The notes below the pieces were generated by a model. It was not told the origin of the DNA and did no database searches. It was given only the letters and a program-made list of their open reading frames with translations. 64,000 bases of DNA. Source: CAYNNP01 sp964398215. GTDB taxonomy: Bacteria; Planctomycetota; Planctomycetia; Pirellulales; Pirellulaceae. The stretch spans positions 8,301-72,300 of the forward strand of contig CAYNNP010000002.1 in assembly GCA_964398215.1 (NCBI GenBank), in the 5' to 3' direction. Positions within the stretch are counted from its first letter, which is position 1; each line of letters starts with the position of its first letter. A program made the position numbers and the translations under genes. Of this stretch, positions 9,323-19,480 are shown piece after piece.

Positions 9323-10459
9323 ATGAAAATCCTCAAACTCATTCTTCCAGTCATAGTGACCATGTCCTTGTCATCCGCTGCGACCGCAGAACAAATCGAT
9401 GTTTGGCTTGGAACCACCACGCCACGCGGTGGTCTCAGCAAGGGCATCTACCACGCTCGTCTGAATACGGACAACGGAAAAATAACGCGTGCGAACTTGG
9501 TTGCCGAGATCACTAGCCCGGGCTTCATTTGCATGGACCCCAGCAGTCGGTTCCTTTATTCAACGGGCAATCAAAATGGCAAGCCATCGGTGTCGGCATA
9601 CGCAATCGAGGGAACTGGAAACGAAAAATCGCTTCGGTTGTTGAATTCAGTTGAAATCGGCGATGGAGGATCCGCGCACGTTTCGGTTGACCGATCTGGA
9701 AAAGCTCTCTTGTCGGCTCAATACGGTGGAGGTTCGACGGCTATTTTTCAGCTGGCCGATGACGGTTCAATTGTGAAACGAACCGGATTGCACAAACACT
9801 CTGGTGGTAGCGGACACGTCAAAGGTCGGCAGGACAAACCGCACGCCCATTGGACAGGGACTTCGCCAGACAACAAATTTGTCTTTGTTCCAGACTTGGG
9901 AATGGACAAGGTCGTGATTTGGAAATTGGACCCCAAAAACGCGACGCTTTCCGAACACGGTTTTGGCATTTGCCCTGCAGGCGGTGGCCCCCGCCACATG
10001 AAATTCTCGGTAGACGGTAAGTACGTTTACGTTTTGAACGAACTGGCGCTTTCGGTCACGGTATTTCAGTACAACGCGGCGGATGCATCGATGACCGCTA
10101 TCCAGACGGTGCCAACTTTGTCAGAAGAAGTGAAAGCAAAGGAGAACTTTAATAGCGCCTCGGAGATCCGCGTTCATCCATCGGGAAAGTTCGTTTATAG
10201 TGCAAATCGCGGCAACGACACGATCACTGCTTTCAAAGTTGAACCATCAAGTGGGAAACTTTCTGTGATAGAAGTTGAACCAATTCGGGGTGGGTGGCCA
10301 CGAAGTTTTGCGATCGATCCGAGCGGTAAATGGCTGTTGGCGGCCGGTCGGGATAGCAATACTGTGGCTGTTTTTCAGATCAATCCAGAGAATGGTCAGT
10401 TAATGTACACACGAAATGTGTCAATGGTGCCGTCGCCGATCTGCGTGTTGATGCAGTGA
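9323..10459 (+). CDS. Secreted lactonase-family beta-propeller (6-phosphogluconolactonase-like)
   Basis: From ATG 9323 the protein is 378 residues and opens with a signal peptide (MKILKLILPVIVTMSLSSAATA). The body has seven-bladed propeller features of the YbhE/Pgl lactonase family: LGTTTPRGG, SKGIYHARLN, HAHWTGTSPDNKFVFVPDLG, GGGPRHMKF, SANRGNDTI and GGWPRSFAIDPSGKWL. The E. coli family member hydrolyses 6-phosphogluconolactone. Here export suggests an extracytoplasmic lactone or another substrate, so the exact reaction is not claimed. The frame opens further upstream (to 9245), but that would bury the signal peptide. The gene stands alone between the Tad and Bat clusters. Confidence 0.8.
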   Translation: MKILKLILPVIVTMSLSSAATAEQIDVWLGTTTPRGGLSKGIYHARLNTDNGKITRANLVAEITSPGFICMDPSSRFLYSTGNQNGKPSVSAYAIEGTGNEKSLRLLNSVEIGDGGSAHVSVDRSGKALLSAQYGGGSTAIFQLADDGSIVKRTGLHKHSGGSGHVKGRQDKPHAHWTGTSPDNKFVFVPDLGMDKVVIWKLDPKNATLSEHGFGICPAGGGPRHMKFSVDGKYVYVLNELALSVTVFQYNAADASMTAIQTVPTLSEEVKAKENFNSASEIRVHPSGKFVYSANRGNDTITAFKVEPSSGKLSVIEVEPIRGGWPRSFAIDPSGKWLLAAGRDSNTVAVFQINPENGQLMYTRNVSMVPSPICVLMQ

Positions 10460-10624
10460 TTTTCCATGGGCGAATCCGTTTTCGTTGGCCAACATGATTT
10501 GGCCACGTTGCCTTTCGCCTAAAATTACTCAGAATGTAACTCAGTGTGGCCGCACAAAGGTGATCGCCGTATTAGACCCGGCGGTGCGGCATGACAACGT
10601 GACCTCGAACGAATTTATAACTGG

Positions 10625-11620
10625 ATGTCAGCAATTCAAAATCTCGAACAAACGACGCAGCAGATCCAGGCGGCCAGCGCGCCTTTTCGCAGGATTGTTG
10701 ACGAAGTCAATCGTGTGCTGGTCGGTCAGGAGCAATTGGTCCAGCGAATGTTGATTGGTCTGCTGACGGGTGGACATTTGCTGATCGAAGGCGTACCGGG
10801 GCTTGCGAAAACGACTGCTGTTGCGAGTTTGGCGAAAGCCATCAATACGGGATTTCAACGCATTCAATTTACACCAGATTTGCTTCCTGCTGATTTAATC
10901 GGGACCCAGGTCTATCGACCTCAGGATCAGACGTTCGTGGTTCAGAAAGGACCGATATTCTCGAACTTGATTCTTGCGGATGAAATCAACCGCGCGCCGG
11001 CCAAGGTTCAAAGTGCGCTTTTGGAGGCGATGCAGGAACAACAAGTGACGATTGGCTCCGAGACGTTTCAGCTGGACAATCCGTTTCTTGTGATGGCGAC
11101 ACAAAACCCGGTGGAGCAGGAGGGGACTTATCCGCTGCCAGAGGCGCAAACGGATCGATTCATGCTGAAAGTGATCGTTGACTATCCTAGCCGCGATGAA
11201 GAGCTGCAGATCCTTCGGCGAATGAGCAAAACGTCGACTTCGTTCGAGATTCAACCTGTCACCAGCCCGAGTGAAATATTGGCAGCCAGAGAGTTGGTTG
11301 ACCAGATTCATGTGGATGAAAAGGTTGAAGGCTACGTCGTCGATTTGGTGATGGCGTCGCGCTCACCGGAGTCGTATGGATTGGATTTGAGTCAAATGAT
11401 TCAGTTCGGTGGTTCGCCGCGCGCGACGATCAATCTGGCGCTCGCTGCAAAGGCGAATGCGTTTCTTGCTGGTCGAGGATACGTGACGCCGGCAGATGTT
11501 CGAGAGATCGCGCTTGATGTTTTGCGACATCGTGTTGCCATTACGTACGAAGCGGAGGCCGAAGAGCGAACGTCGGAATCGATTGTACGTCAGATTCTTG
11601 ATCGAATCCCAATGCCCTAA
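10625..11620 (+). CDS. MoxR-family AAA+ ATPase
   Basis: A protein of 331 residues with Walker A GVPGLAKTT, Walker B/sensor region LILADEINRAPAKVQSALLEAMQE-like, and ATQNPVEQEGTYPLPEAQ, all diagnostic of MoxR AAA+ ATPases. MoxR proteins act as chaperone-like ATPases with vWA-domain partners. It heads a run of DUF58 and Bat genes, which is the classic MoxR-associated arrangement, so it probably works with those vWA proteins. The upstream 165 bases hold an inverted repeat GCCGCAC/GTGCGGC around 10550-10590 of unknown role. The start at 10625 is supported by homology with the usual family N-terminus. Confidence 0.92.
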   Translation: MSAIQNLEQTTQQIQAASAPFRRIVDEVNRVLVGQEQLVQRMLIGLLTGGHLLIEGVPGLAKTTAVASLAKAINTGFQRIQFTPDLLPADLIGTQVYRPQDQTFVVQKGPIFSNLILADEINRAPAKVQSALLEAMQEQQVTIGSETFQLDNPFLVMATQNPVEQEGTYPLPEAQTDRFMLKVIVDYPSRDEELQILRRMSKTSTSFEIQPVTSPSEILAARELVDQIHVDEKVEGYVVDLVMASRSPESYGLDLSQMIQFGGSPRATINLALAAKANAFLAGRGYVTPADVREIALDVLRHRVAITYEAEAEERTSESIVRQILDRIPMP

Positions 11621-11639
11621 CGTTTGCATTGATAAGTGC

Positions 11640-12512
11640 ATGATTCCGCAAGCAGTCTTTCAGAAAATTCGTCGCGTACAAATTCGCAGTTCTCACAAAG
11701 TCGATGAGCTGTTGGTTGGTTCGTGGAATTCGGCATTCAAAGGTCGGGGAATCGAGTTCGAGGAAGTCAGGCCTTATCAAGTCGGCGACGATGTGCGAAC
11801 GATCGATTGGAATGTGACAGCCAGAAGCGATCGACCGTTCGTCAAACTGTTTCGTGAAGAACGCGAGATGTCGATCGTCTTGCTGGTTGATCTTAGCCGC
11901 TCGATCGACTTTGGGACTCAGGATCAATCCAAGCGAGAATTGGTCGCGGAGCTTGGTGCGACACTCGCGATGTCGGCGGTGCGGAACAACGATAAAGTTG
12001 CCTTGACGCTTTTTTCGGATCATATTGAAAAAGCGATTCCGCCTCGCAAGGGTTCGCGGCATGTTTTGCGAATCATTCGAGAATTGCTTTTTCACAAATC
12101 GACTGGTTCAGGCACTGATATCACGACCGCGATTGAGCACTTGAATCGCACATGTAAGCGTCGGTCCGTCGTGTTCTTGGTCAGTGATTTTTTTGGCGAG
12201 GGGTACGATCGCGTTTTAAAGATCGCCCGTCGCAGGCATGATATTGTGCCCGTTGTCGTCAGTGATCCTCGCGAAAAAGAACTTCCCAATGTCGGGCTGA
12301 TTCGATTGCGTGACAGTGAGACCGGACAGCAGGTGTTGGTCGATACGGCAAGTCGGCGGAATCGGGAGCGATACAAAGAGTTGTTCCTGGACAAACAGGC
12401 TTTGCGAGATTCAATGTTTCATCGATTGAATATGATTCCGATTTACTTGGAGACCGGTTGCGACATCGTGGATCCTATTCGGCGCTACTTTCATTCGCGA
12501 GAGCAACGATGA
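11640..12512 (+). CDS. DUF58 (vWA-like) protein of the MoxR operon
   Basis: From ATG 11640 the protein is 290 residues. It contains the DUF58 signature GRGIEFEEVRPYQVGDD followed by RTIDWNVTARS, then a vWA-like fold with the metal-site motif DLSRS (LVDLSRSIDFG). DUF58 proteins are regular partners of MoxR ATPases. The frame is open further upstream inside moxR, but the start 19 bases after the moxR stop is the sensible one. The end overlaps the next gene as ATGA. Confidence 0.88.
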   Translation: MIPQAVFQKIRRVQIRSSHKVDELLVGSWNSAFKGRGIEFEEVRPYQVGDDVRTIDWNVTARSDRPFVKLFREEREMSIVLLVDLSRSIDFGTQDQSKRELVAELGATLAMSAVRNNDKVALTLFSDHIEKAIPPRKGSRHVLRIIRELLFHKSTGSGTDITTAIEHLNRTCKRRSVVFLVSDFFGEGYDRVLKIARRRHDIVPVVVSDPREKELPNVGLIRLRDSETGQQVLVDTASRRNRERYKELFLDKQALRDSMFHRLNMIPIYLETGCDIVDPIRRYFHSREQR

Positions 12513-13414
12513 AGATGCGCGTTACGCTTGCAGCCACCTGTGTCTTGTTTGCAATTTCGCATTCGAGTGCTCAGCCAGCTACCGTGCAGGCGACCGCTGA
12601 CCGTACGCAGATCCAAATTGCGGACCCAATTCGTTTTCAGGTTTCGCTGACCGCAAGTGCCGGTTCACGGGTTGTGTTTCCAGGAAAAAGCGAGCGACTT
12701 GGCGCATTTGATGTGCTGGATCAAGACGATCGGTTCGACATTCCTAGCGACGATGGGAATGGAGCAACGCGGCAGTGGATCCGGACGTATTCACTTGAGA
12801 CACTGGAGACCGGTCCGACGCGAATCCCGAGTTTGGAAGTGGTAGTCAAGTTACCTGATGGGGCAACACAAGTGCTTCGTACGGATCCGGTCGCAATCGA
12901 AGTCGCGAGTGTTTTGGAGAGCGATTCGCCAGAAGCAGAAGTTAACAATACCGAGTTCGCCGACATCGCACCGCTGCGCGATATTGACGATCCGCCGGTG
13001 AGCTCGAATGCCTGGGTGTGGTGGACGCTTGGCGGTACGTCCGTGGTGGTTTTGGCAGGCTTGGCGTTTGCAGCAATGATTCGCCGAAGAACGATCACGC
13101 CAGCAAGATGGGCACTGGATGAATTGGAAAACAATCGCCGAAAGGGCCTGCCGTTTGCCGAAAAAACACTGCGAGGTTACTTGCAAGCACAGTTCGATTT
13201 TCCTGCACAAAGTTACTCTGCTGATCAGATCGGCGAGTCGCTTGCGGAGAATGGAATTTCGGATTCGCCGTTGAAGGATGTCCTAGGGTTTCTCGCTACG
13301 GCGGAAAAATTGAAGTATGGCGGACTGAAGCTAACTGAAGCTGAAATCGATGACTTGCAGTTGGACGTTCGGCAATTGATCAGCAAGCTTGACCAAGAAT
13401 CGGAGGCAAGTTGA
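12509..13414 (+). CDS. BatD-like / DUF4381-like membrane protein
   Basis: A protein of 301 residues with a signal peptide (MKMRVTLAATCVLFAISHSSA), an immunoglobulin-like extracytoplasmic domain with the BatD-type opening (DPIRFQVSLTAS), one membrane helix (about residues 183-203) and a cytoplasmic helical tail with WALDELE. This layout is common for the small BatD-like protein between DUF58 and BatA in Bat operons. The ATG overlaps the DUF58 stop (ATGA). The frame extends upstream to 12458, inside DUF58, which would mask the signal peptide. Family name is by context and domain layout. Confidence 0.65.
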   Translation: MKMRVTLAATCVLFAISHSSAQPATVQATADRTQIQIADPIRFQVSLTASAGSRVVFPGKSERLGAFDVLDQDDRFDIPSDDGNGATRQWIRTYSLETLETGPTRIPSLEVVVKLPDGATQVLRTDPVAIEVASVLESDSPEAEVNNTEFADIAPLRDIDDPPVSSNAWVWWTLGGTSVVVLAGLAFAAMIRRRTITPARWALDELENNRRKGLPFAEKTLRGYLQAQFDFPAQSYSADQIGESLAENGISDSPLKDVLGFLATAEKLKYGGLKLTEAEIDDLQLDVRQLISKLDQESEAS

Positions 13415-14481
13415 TGTTCCATACGCCTTTATACTTTCTGTTGCTGCCGCTGGCTTTGTTGATCGGTTGGCGATTGTTTTCCAAGCGAAACCTTCAATCA
13501 TTGGACTTTAGCAATGTTAGTTTTGCCAGCGAATTGACACCGACTCTGCGTCAGCGATTGCTTTGGTTGCCTCGCGTATTGCTCCTGCTATCGTTGTTGT
13601 TTTTGGTTGTCAGTTTGGCAAGGCCTCGCGAGGGGCGACAGCAAACGGCTACCGAGAGTGAAGGGATCGCGATTGAATTGGTTGTCGACCGCAGTAGCAG
13701 CATGCAGGCATTGGACTTCAAGATTGACGGGCAACATGTCGATCGGTTGACGGCAATCAAGAATGTTGCTGGAAGGTTCGTGATGGGGAGTGATGAACTT
13801 GACGGCCGGTTCAGTGATTTGGTTGGCTTGGTTACGTTTGCAGGCTACGCGGACGGTGTTACCCCACCAACGCTTGACCATGCATTCCTGGCTTCTAGTT
13901 TGAACAAGACAACGATTGTCGATCGCCGAAGCGAAGATGGCACGGCGATCGGGGATGCGATTGCTTTGGCGGTTGAAAAACTGAACGCGCTGGATGATCA
14001 GCGGAGCGATAAAGTCAAAAGCAAAATCATCATCTTGCTGACAGACGGCGAGAATACTGCAGGTGAGTTGGAACCTGTCGCGGCGGCTGATTTGGCGCAG
14101 ACTTTGGGAATCAAGGTTTATACGATCGGAGTTGGAACTGAAGGACAGGCTCCTGTGCCCTTGCGAGATGGTTTTGGTGGAACTCGGGTTCGTATGATGA
14201 CGGTTACGATCGATGAGGAAACGCTTAGGAAGGTGGCGGAAGTGACCAACGGAAAGTACTATCGCGCGACCGACACAGATTCGCTGACTGAGATCTATAG
14301 CGAGATCGATAAGCTGGAAAAAACCAAAGTCGAAACGGACAATTTTGTTGACTACAGAGAACTGGCGGTACGTTCTTATCGTAGTGGCAGTTTGTATGTT
14401 CCGCCGACATTGTTGGTCGCTTTTTCGTTGATGATCGTGGGCATTGCTCTGCAACAGACTTGGTTGAGAGAGTCGATATGA
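13414..14481 (+). CDS. batA: BatA-like vWA-domain membrane protein
   Basis: A protein of 355 residues with N-terminal membrane helices, a von Willebrand A domain carrying the MIDAS motif DRSSS (VVDRSSSMQAL) and TDGENT later, and a C-terminal membrane helix. This is the BatA arrangement. Bat proteins sit in the inner membrane with the vWA domain on the periplasmic side and work with MoxR. A GGAGG site lies 9-13 bases before the ATG, which overlaps the previous TGA. It ends in an ATGA overlap with the BatB-like gene. Confidence 0.85.
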   Translation: MFHTPLYFLLLPLALLIGWRLFSKRNLQSLDFSNVSFASELTPTLRQRLLWLPRVLLLLSLLFLVVSLARPREGRQQTATESEGIAIELVVDRSSSMQALDFKIDGQHVDRLTAIKNVAGRFVMGSDELDGRFSDLVGLVTFAGYADGVTPPTLDHAFLASSLNKTTIVDRRSEDGTAIGDAIALAVEKLNALDDQRSDKVKSKIIILLTDGENTAGELEPVAAADLAQTLGIKVYTIGVGTEGQAPVPLRDGFGGTRVRMMTVTIDEETLRKVAEVTNGKYYRATDTDSLTEIYSEIDKLEKTKVETDNFVDYRELAVRSYRSGSLYVPPTLLVAFSLMIVGIALQQTWLRESI

Positions 14482-16809
14482 ATTACGAAATTGGAAACCC
14501 TCAGTACGTTTGGTTGTTGCTATCTGTACCTGCCACTGCCGTCGCCTTGGTGATTGCCGGTCGGTCGCGACGCAACGCCCAGCGGCAATTTGGGATTGCA
14601 GGTGGGTTTGCGGGTTCGGTAGGCCGTTTCGTTTCCAGTTGTTTGTTGTTGGCGTCAATGATTCTAATGACGGCTGCATGCATGGACATTCGCTGGGGAA
14701 AAACAACGCGAGAGGTACCCCAGAGAGGCTTGGAGGTTGTGTTTGCCTTGGACGTTTCGCGTAGCATGCTGGCCCAAGACGCGACGCCAAACCGTTTGGC
14801 GAGGGCCAAGCAGCAGATCAAGGACATGATTTCCGAGATGGCGGGTGATCGAATTGGACTGGTGGCCTTTGCAGGGGAAGCCACTCAGGCGGTGCCGCTA
14901 ACAAATCACTACGAAGATTTTCGTCAAACACTCGATACCGTTGGCCCGCAATCGGTGATGAAAGGTGGCTCGCAACTGGGGCCAGCGATAGAAGCGGCAG
15001 CGGATGCATTTCTAAGTAAAACGAACGACCACAAGACAATCGTGCTTTTTACCGATGGTGAGGATCAAGAAAGTGAGCCGGTAGCTTTGGCAAAGCGACT
15101 GCATGATCAAATTGGACTGAGAGTCTTTACAGTTGGGCTGGGTGATATTGAACAGGGATCCAGGATTCCCGATGATCAATCTCGCAACAATCAATACCTT
15201 CAGCACGAGGGGCAACAGGTTTGGTCAAAATTGAACGGTTCGATCCTTCGTGAAATCGCGATTCAAACCAATGCGGCGTACATACCAGCAGGAACCAAAC
15301 GCGTGAACATGTCCGAGGTTTATCACAACTATATTGCCAGTATTGAAAAGACAGAGTTTGAGTCCGCAAAGATCAACGCTTTCGTTCCTCGTTTTCAGTG
15401 GTTCGCGTTTCCTGCGTTTTGTTGCTTGTTCCTTTATCTTTGGCATGGTACTGCCAGAACATCAGAAGAGTCAAAAGGAACTAATTCAACGTCCCGCCGA
15501 GCGGCCAGGCGAAAACGAAGTTCTACTAAGCCGGCGTCCGGGATTGCTGCTGCATTTGTTGTGCTGATGCCAAGTCTTGCGTTTGGAGAACCACCCACAC
15601 AGCAAGCAATTACCGATCAAGTCAACGCAGCAAATAAGATGGTTCGTGACGGGAAAACTGCTGAAGCCGTGAAGGCTTTTCAGGCAATCGAGGCTTCTGG
15701 TTCGTCAAAATATCAAGACCAGGTTTTCTACAATTCGGCGATCGCACACTATCGAAATTCCAACGTCGACACGGCAATGGATCTCTTTAAGAAAACGGCT
15801 TCGTCGGATGATCGCAGTATCGCCAGCGACAGTCGCTACAACTTGGGAAATTGTCACAGCAAGAATGCTTTGGCGCTGATGCAGGAGCAACCGTCCGATG
15901 CGATCAGTCAGCTTGAGCAAGCGATCGGGCACTATCGAAGCGCGTTGCGGTTGGACCGAAAGAGAATGGATGCCCGCGAGAATATTGAACGGGCGAGAAA
16001 TCTGATCAAACAGCTACGAGAACAGCAGGAACAACAACAAGACAAACAGGATCAGCAGCAAGACAATCAGCAACAAGACGAACAACAGCAAGACAATCAG
16101 GAACAACAGNNNNNNNNNNNNNNNNNNNNNNNNNNNNNNNNNNNNNNNNNNNNNNNNNNNNNNNNNNNNNNNNNNNNNNNNNNNNNNNNNNNNNNNNNNN
16201 NNNNNNNNNGAACAACAGCAAGACAATCAGGAACAACAGTCGCAAGAGGAAGGCCAAGGTGAATCCGGACAGAGCGAGGATGAAAACCAGGGAAACCAAG
16301 AGCCGGAAGATTCCGAATCGGACTCCGATTCAAATGGTCAAGAAGGCGATCAGCAAGACTCTCAGTCCAATCAGTCACCCAGCGAAACGACAGGCGAGGA
16401 AAACGCAAATAATCAAGCAAACTCTGAAGAACAGGGCACAGAGGATCAAAAGGGAGACGAAAGTCAGCAGTCAGATGGTGATCGTGAGCAAACCGGTGAG
16501 CAACCGCAGAGGTCAGACCAGCAGCCCGATGATGACAAAGAGCAATCCTTGCCGCAGCAATCTGATTCAGGCGAAGGCGATCAGCAACCATCCACTGATG
16601 GTAAGCTGACTTCGGACAACCAAGACGACGCGAAGCCATCACAGGACGCGATGGGGACTGAACAGCCAGATAGCCAGCTTGATGGCGTGATGACGCGTCA
16701 AGAAGCGATGAAGTTGTTGCAGTCCATTCGTGACCGAGAAATGCTGCGCCGGCTATTACAGGAGCGGCAGAAACGTAGTCGTCGTGTTCGAGTTGAAAAG
16801 GATTGGTAG
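14478..16809 (+). CDS. batB: BatB-BatC fusion: vWA domain, TPR and Gln-rich tail (interrupted by assembly gap)
   Basis: The N-terminal half is BatB-like: membrane helices, a vWA domain with MIDAS motif DVSRS (about residue 90) and a second helix near residue 310. It continues into a second hydrophobic segment, TPR repeats (about residues 380-515) and a Gln/Asp/Glu-rich low-complexity tail, as in BatC. A run of 100 N lies in the Gln-rich tail. The frame before the gap continues after it in a different phase only because the placeholder is 100 bases: the 30 bases on each side are identical, and collapsing them gives one open frame of about 733 residues ending at the TAG at 16807. So I treat it as one intact gene. 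Confidence 0.8.
16110..16209. other. Assembly gap (100 N) in Gln-rich repeat
   Basis: A placeholder of exactly 100 N. The 30 bases before it (16080-16109) and after it (16210-16239) are identical and encode EQQQDNQEQQ. The true gap size is unknown; identical flanks suggest the two contig ends overlap or that repeat copies were collapsed. Confidence 0.97.
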
Positions 16810-19458
16810 ATGTTGTACCGAATCGCCGTCACGTTGCTGGCCACATCAATTGCGTTGTGTGCATCCGGGAGTTTTGGACAAGGTGTTTCTGCGCAGTTGT
16901 CGGATCGCGAAGCCTGGGTTGGATCGCCTATTGTTTTGCAGATTCAAATTTCCAATGCAACAAAATACGAGTTGCCCCAGAAAATCGAAATCGATGGTTG
17001 CGATGTCGCTTTGGCGGGCGCCCCATCGCAGTCATTGCGAACAACGATTTTTAACGGCCGTGTTGAACGGTCGGCGACAGTTTTGCAGCAGTACGCTTTG
17101 ACGCCTCGGCGCGAGGGGCGATTCGAAGTTCCCGAGCTTGAGGTGCAGGTTGACGGTCAGACGCAGCGGACGCCAGCGATGACTTTTGTCGCTAGGAAGA
17201 GTGATGCTGGTGATTTGATCTTTGCAGAAATAGTTAGCAAACAAGATAAAGTATATGTGGGGCAGTCACTTGATTTGACCTTGAAGATTTGGATCAAACC
17301 GTACGTGAATCGTCAATTGCAAGTCAAACTAGACGAGGGGCACATGTGGCAGAGTCTTTCTCGCAAGACTGCATGGGGAGTGTTTGGCGATCGCATCCAA
17401 GAATTGTCAGAAGAACGTCGACGCCCCGGCGGGGAAACGGTTCTACGGAAAGACACCAATGGCGATGAACGTGAATACTATCTCTACGAGATCGACACCA
17501 AGATTTATCCAACGAAGCCGGGCAAGATCGACGCAAGTGATGTGCAAATCATTGTCGAATATCCGCTAGCACTAGGAAGGCAACGCGATCCGTTCGAGAA
17601 TTTCTTTGGAGGTGATCCGTTTGGTGGGAGTTTGCAAGAATTGATGCGAGGGCCGACTCGAAGTTTGTCGGTTACAAGTTCGCGTCCAGTTGTTGCCGAT
17701 GCGTCTGTCGGAGAAACGGAAGTTCTGCCCATTCCCACCGCAAACCAACCAGCCGATTACCGAGGCGCGGTTGGTCGGTACCGAATCGTCACCGAAGCGG
17801 AACCCGTCCGTGCCCGCGAGGGAGACCCGATTACGTTGAAGATTGGCGTGATTGGTGATGGTCCAATGGAATTGCTTCAAGCACCACCGCTTCACGAAAA
17901 TCAAGAATTGACGACCAGCTTTCAGGTCAGTGATCAAACGCTTGCCGGTTTTGTGCAAGGCGACGCAAAGTTGTTTGCCACCACGATTCGCCCCCGCGAC
18001 GTTAGTGTTAGTGAGATTCCGGCGATACCGTTCACGTTCTTTGACCCTGAAACGGAATCTTTTCAAACGGTGTATTCACGGCCAATCGAAATCGAGGTCA
18101 GCGAATCGGAAACGCTATCTTTACAAGCAGTTGTCAGCGGTTCGGAAGCGATGGGTTCAGGTCAAAATGATGGCCAGCCCGCCTTTGACCTGACCATCAA
18201 CGATTCGCCCGCCTTGGCTATTGCTGAGGCTGCACCGTCAACGACTTGGTGGTGGTACTTTGCCGTTGTCCCGCCGATAGTTTGGGTTTTGCTGTTGCTT
18301 GGCAGGTTTTGTGTCTACGGGTGGCGAAACGCAGGATCGTTCCGTTCGGCGTATGCGGTCGCGGTCTCGGAATTGAAAACGGCTAGTGATTCGGACGCGA
18401 TTGTTGCGGGGATGACAAAGTATGTAGCCCGACAGACACGCGCAGATTGCCCAACGTCACGGCACGCTATTGGACGTTTGCGAGAACTCGGACATTACGA
18501 CGCGGCTGCAAAACTAGAGTCGCACTTCGATCAGCTAACGAAGTCGTCATGCGACGTAACCAGCGATCAGTCGATCAGAGTGTTGCAGACTGTTCATGAT
18601 TCGTTGGCCAACCACGGCAAACAAGTTGTTAAACGAAAGGTGTCTTCTGGAAAACGCCAGCTGACGACAGGGTTGCTGCCGCTTTTGTTTTTTGTACCTA
18701 GTGCCGAATGTCTTGGCGCAGACGAAGGCCCGGCAAATCAACCGTTGGTGCAGATCATCAAGGAAGCAAATACTGCCTATCGATCGGGTGAGTCGCTCGC
18801 AAGCGACGAACCAGCAAGCTCGCGGGCAGCATTTCAACAGGCCGCAGGCCGTTATCAGACACTGGTAGATTTGGGGATTCACAACAGTGATCTGTTCATG
18901 AATCTAGGCAATGCCTATTTGCAAAGTAGCGACAAAACAAACGCCATATTGAACTATCATCGCGCGTTATGGATGTCGCCTGGCAATGTGTCGGCGGCAA
19001 AGAATCTGCGGCTGCTAGAGTCAACAAAAGATAGTGCTGTTAACGAGGCGGAAGGTTTTGTGTTTTCTGTAGAACAATTCCGGACGCGAATCGGAGATCA
19101 CGCATGGCAGGTTATTCTTGCGATTTCATCGGTCGCGTTTTGGCTGTTGATCGCCACCAAGACAATTTTACCTCGTTTGAAAGTCTTGCGATGGGCGTTC
19201 GTTATGGCGATACCATTGGTACTCAGTCTGTTTGTTTTGAACACAGAGCCTGCCGGAGAACTGGCGATCATCACTGCCGATCAGATCGAATTAAAAAGTG
19301 GAGATGGCATTGAGTTTGCCACGGTAGCCAAGATCGATTCGTTATCGGGTCAACGGGCCCAAGTGCTGTTGCAACGCGAATCATGGGTCAAGGTTGCGTT
19401 GCCATCTGGCCAAGAAGGTTGGTTGCCGGAAAAACAGATTCAGCGAGTTCGTCTTTAA
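16810..19458 (+). CDS. batD: BatD-BatE fusion: Ig-like BatD, TPR and SH3-like C-terminus
   Basis: A protein of 882 residues. After a signal peptide (MLYRIAVTLLATSIALCASG) come BatD-type Ig-like domains (AWVGSPIVLQIQISN; KVYVGQSLDLTLKIW), a membrane helix near residue 480, a cytoplasmic or linker region, a second hydrophobic segment (about 620-635), TPR-like repeats (LFMNLGNAYLQSSDKTNAI), two more helices and a C-terminal SH3-like domain (VKVALPSGQEGWLPE). The last part matches BatE. It starts directly after the BatB stop. The combination of BatD and BatE in one chain closes the operon. Confidence 0.8.
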   Translation: MLYRIAVTLLATSIALCASGSFGQGVSAQLSDREAWVGSPIVLQIQISNATKYELPQKIEIDGCDVALAGAPSQSLRTTIFNGRVERSATVLQQYALTPRREGRFEVPELEVQVDGQTQRTPAMTFVARKSDAGDLIFAEIVSKQDKVYVGQSLDLTLKIWIKPYVNRQLQVKLDEGHMWQSLSRKTAWGVFGDRIQELSEERRRPGGETVLRKDTNGDEREYYLYEIDTKIYPTKPGKIDASDVQIIVEYPLALGRQRDPFENFFGGDPFGGSLQELMRGPTRSLSVTSSRPVVADASVGETEVLPIPTANQPADYRGAVGRYRIVTEAEPVRAREGDPITLKIGVIGDGPMELLQAPPLHENQELTTSFQVSDQTLAGFVQGDAKLFATTIRPRDVSVSEIPAIPFTFFDPETESFQTVYSRPIEIEVSESETLSLQAVVSGSEAMGSGQNDGQPAFDLTINDSPALAIAEAAPSTTWWWYFAVVPPIVWVLLLLGRFCVYGWRNAGSFRSAYAVAVSELKTASDSDAIVAGMTKYVARQTRADCPTSRHAIGRLRELGHYDAAAKLESHFDQLTKSSCDVTSDQSIRVLQTVHDSLANHGKQVVKRKVSSGKRQLTTGLLPLLFFVPSAECLGADEGPANQPLVQIIKEANTAYRSGESLASDEPASSRAAFQQAAGRYQTLVDLGIHNSDLFMNLGNAYLQSSDKTNAILNYHRALWMSPGNVSAAKNLRLLESTKDSAVNEAEGFVFSVEQFRTRIGDHAWQVILAISSVAFWLLIATKTILPRLKVLRWAFVMAIPLVLSLFVLNTEPAGELAIITADQIELKSGDGIEFATVAKIDSLSGQRAQVLLQRESWVKVALPSGQEGWLPEKQIQRVRL

Positions 19459-19480
19459 GTCGAGTTTGCAGTGGCAAATC

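Noticed and set aside
10485..10754. A + strand open frame overlapping the start of moxR
   Set aside because: It is in another frame and mostly upstream non-coding sequence; the MoxR frame has clear motifs.
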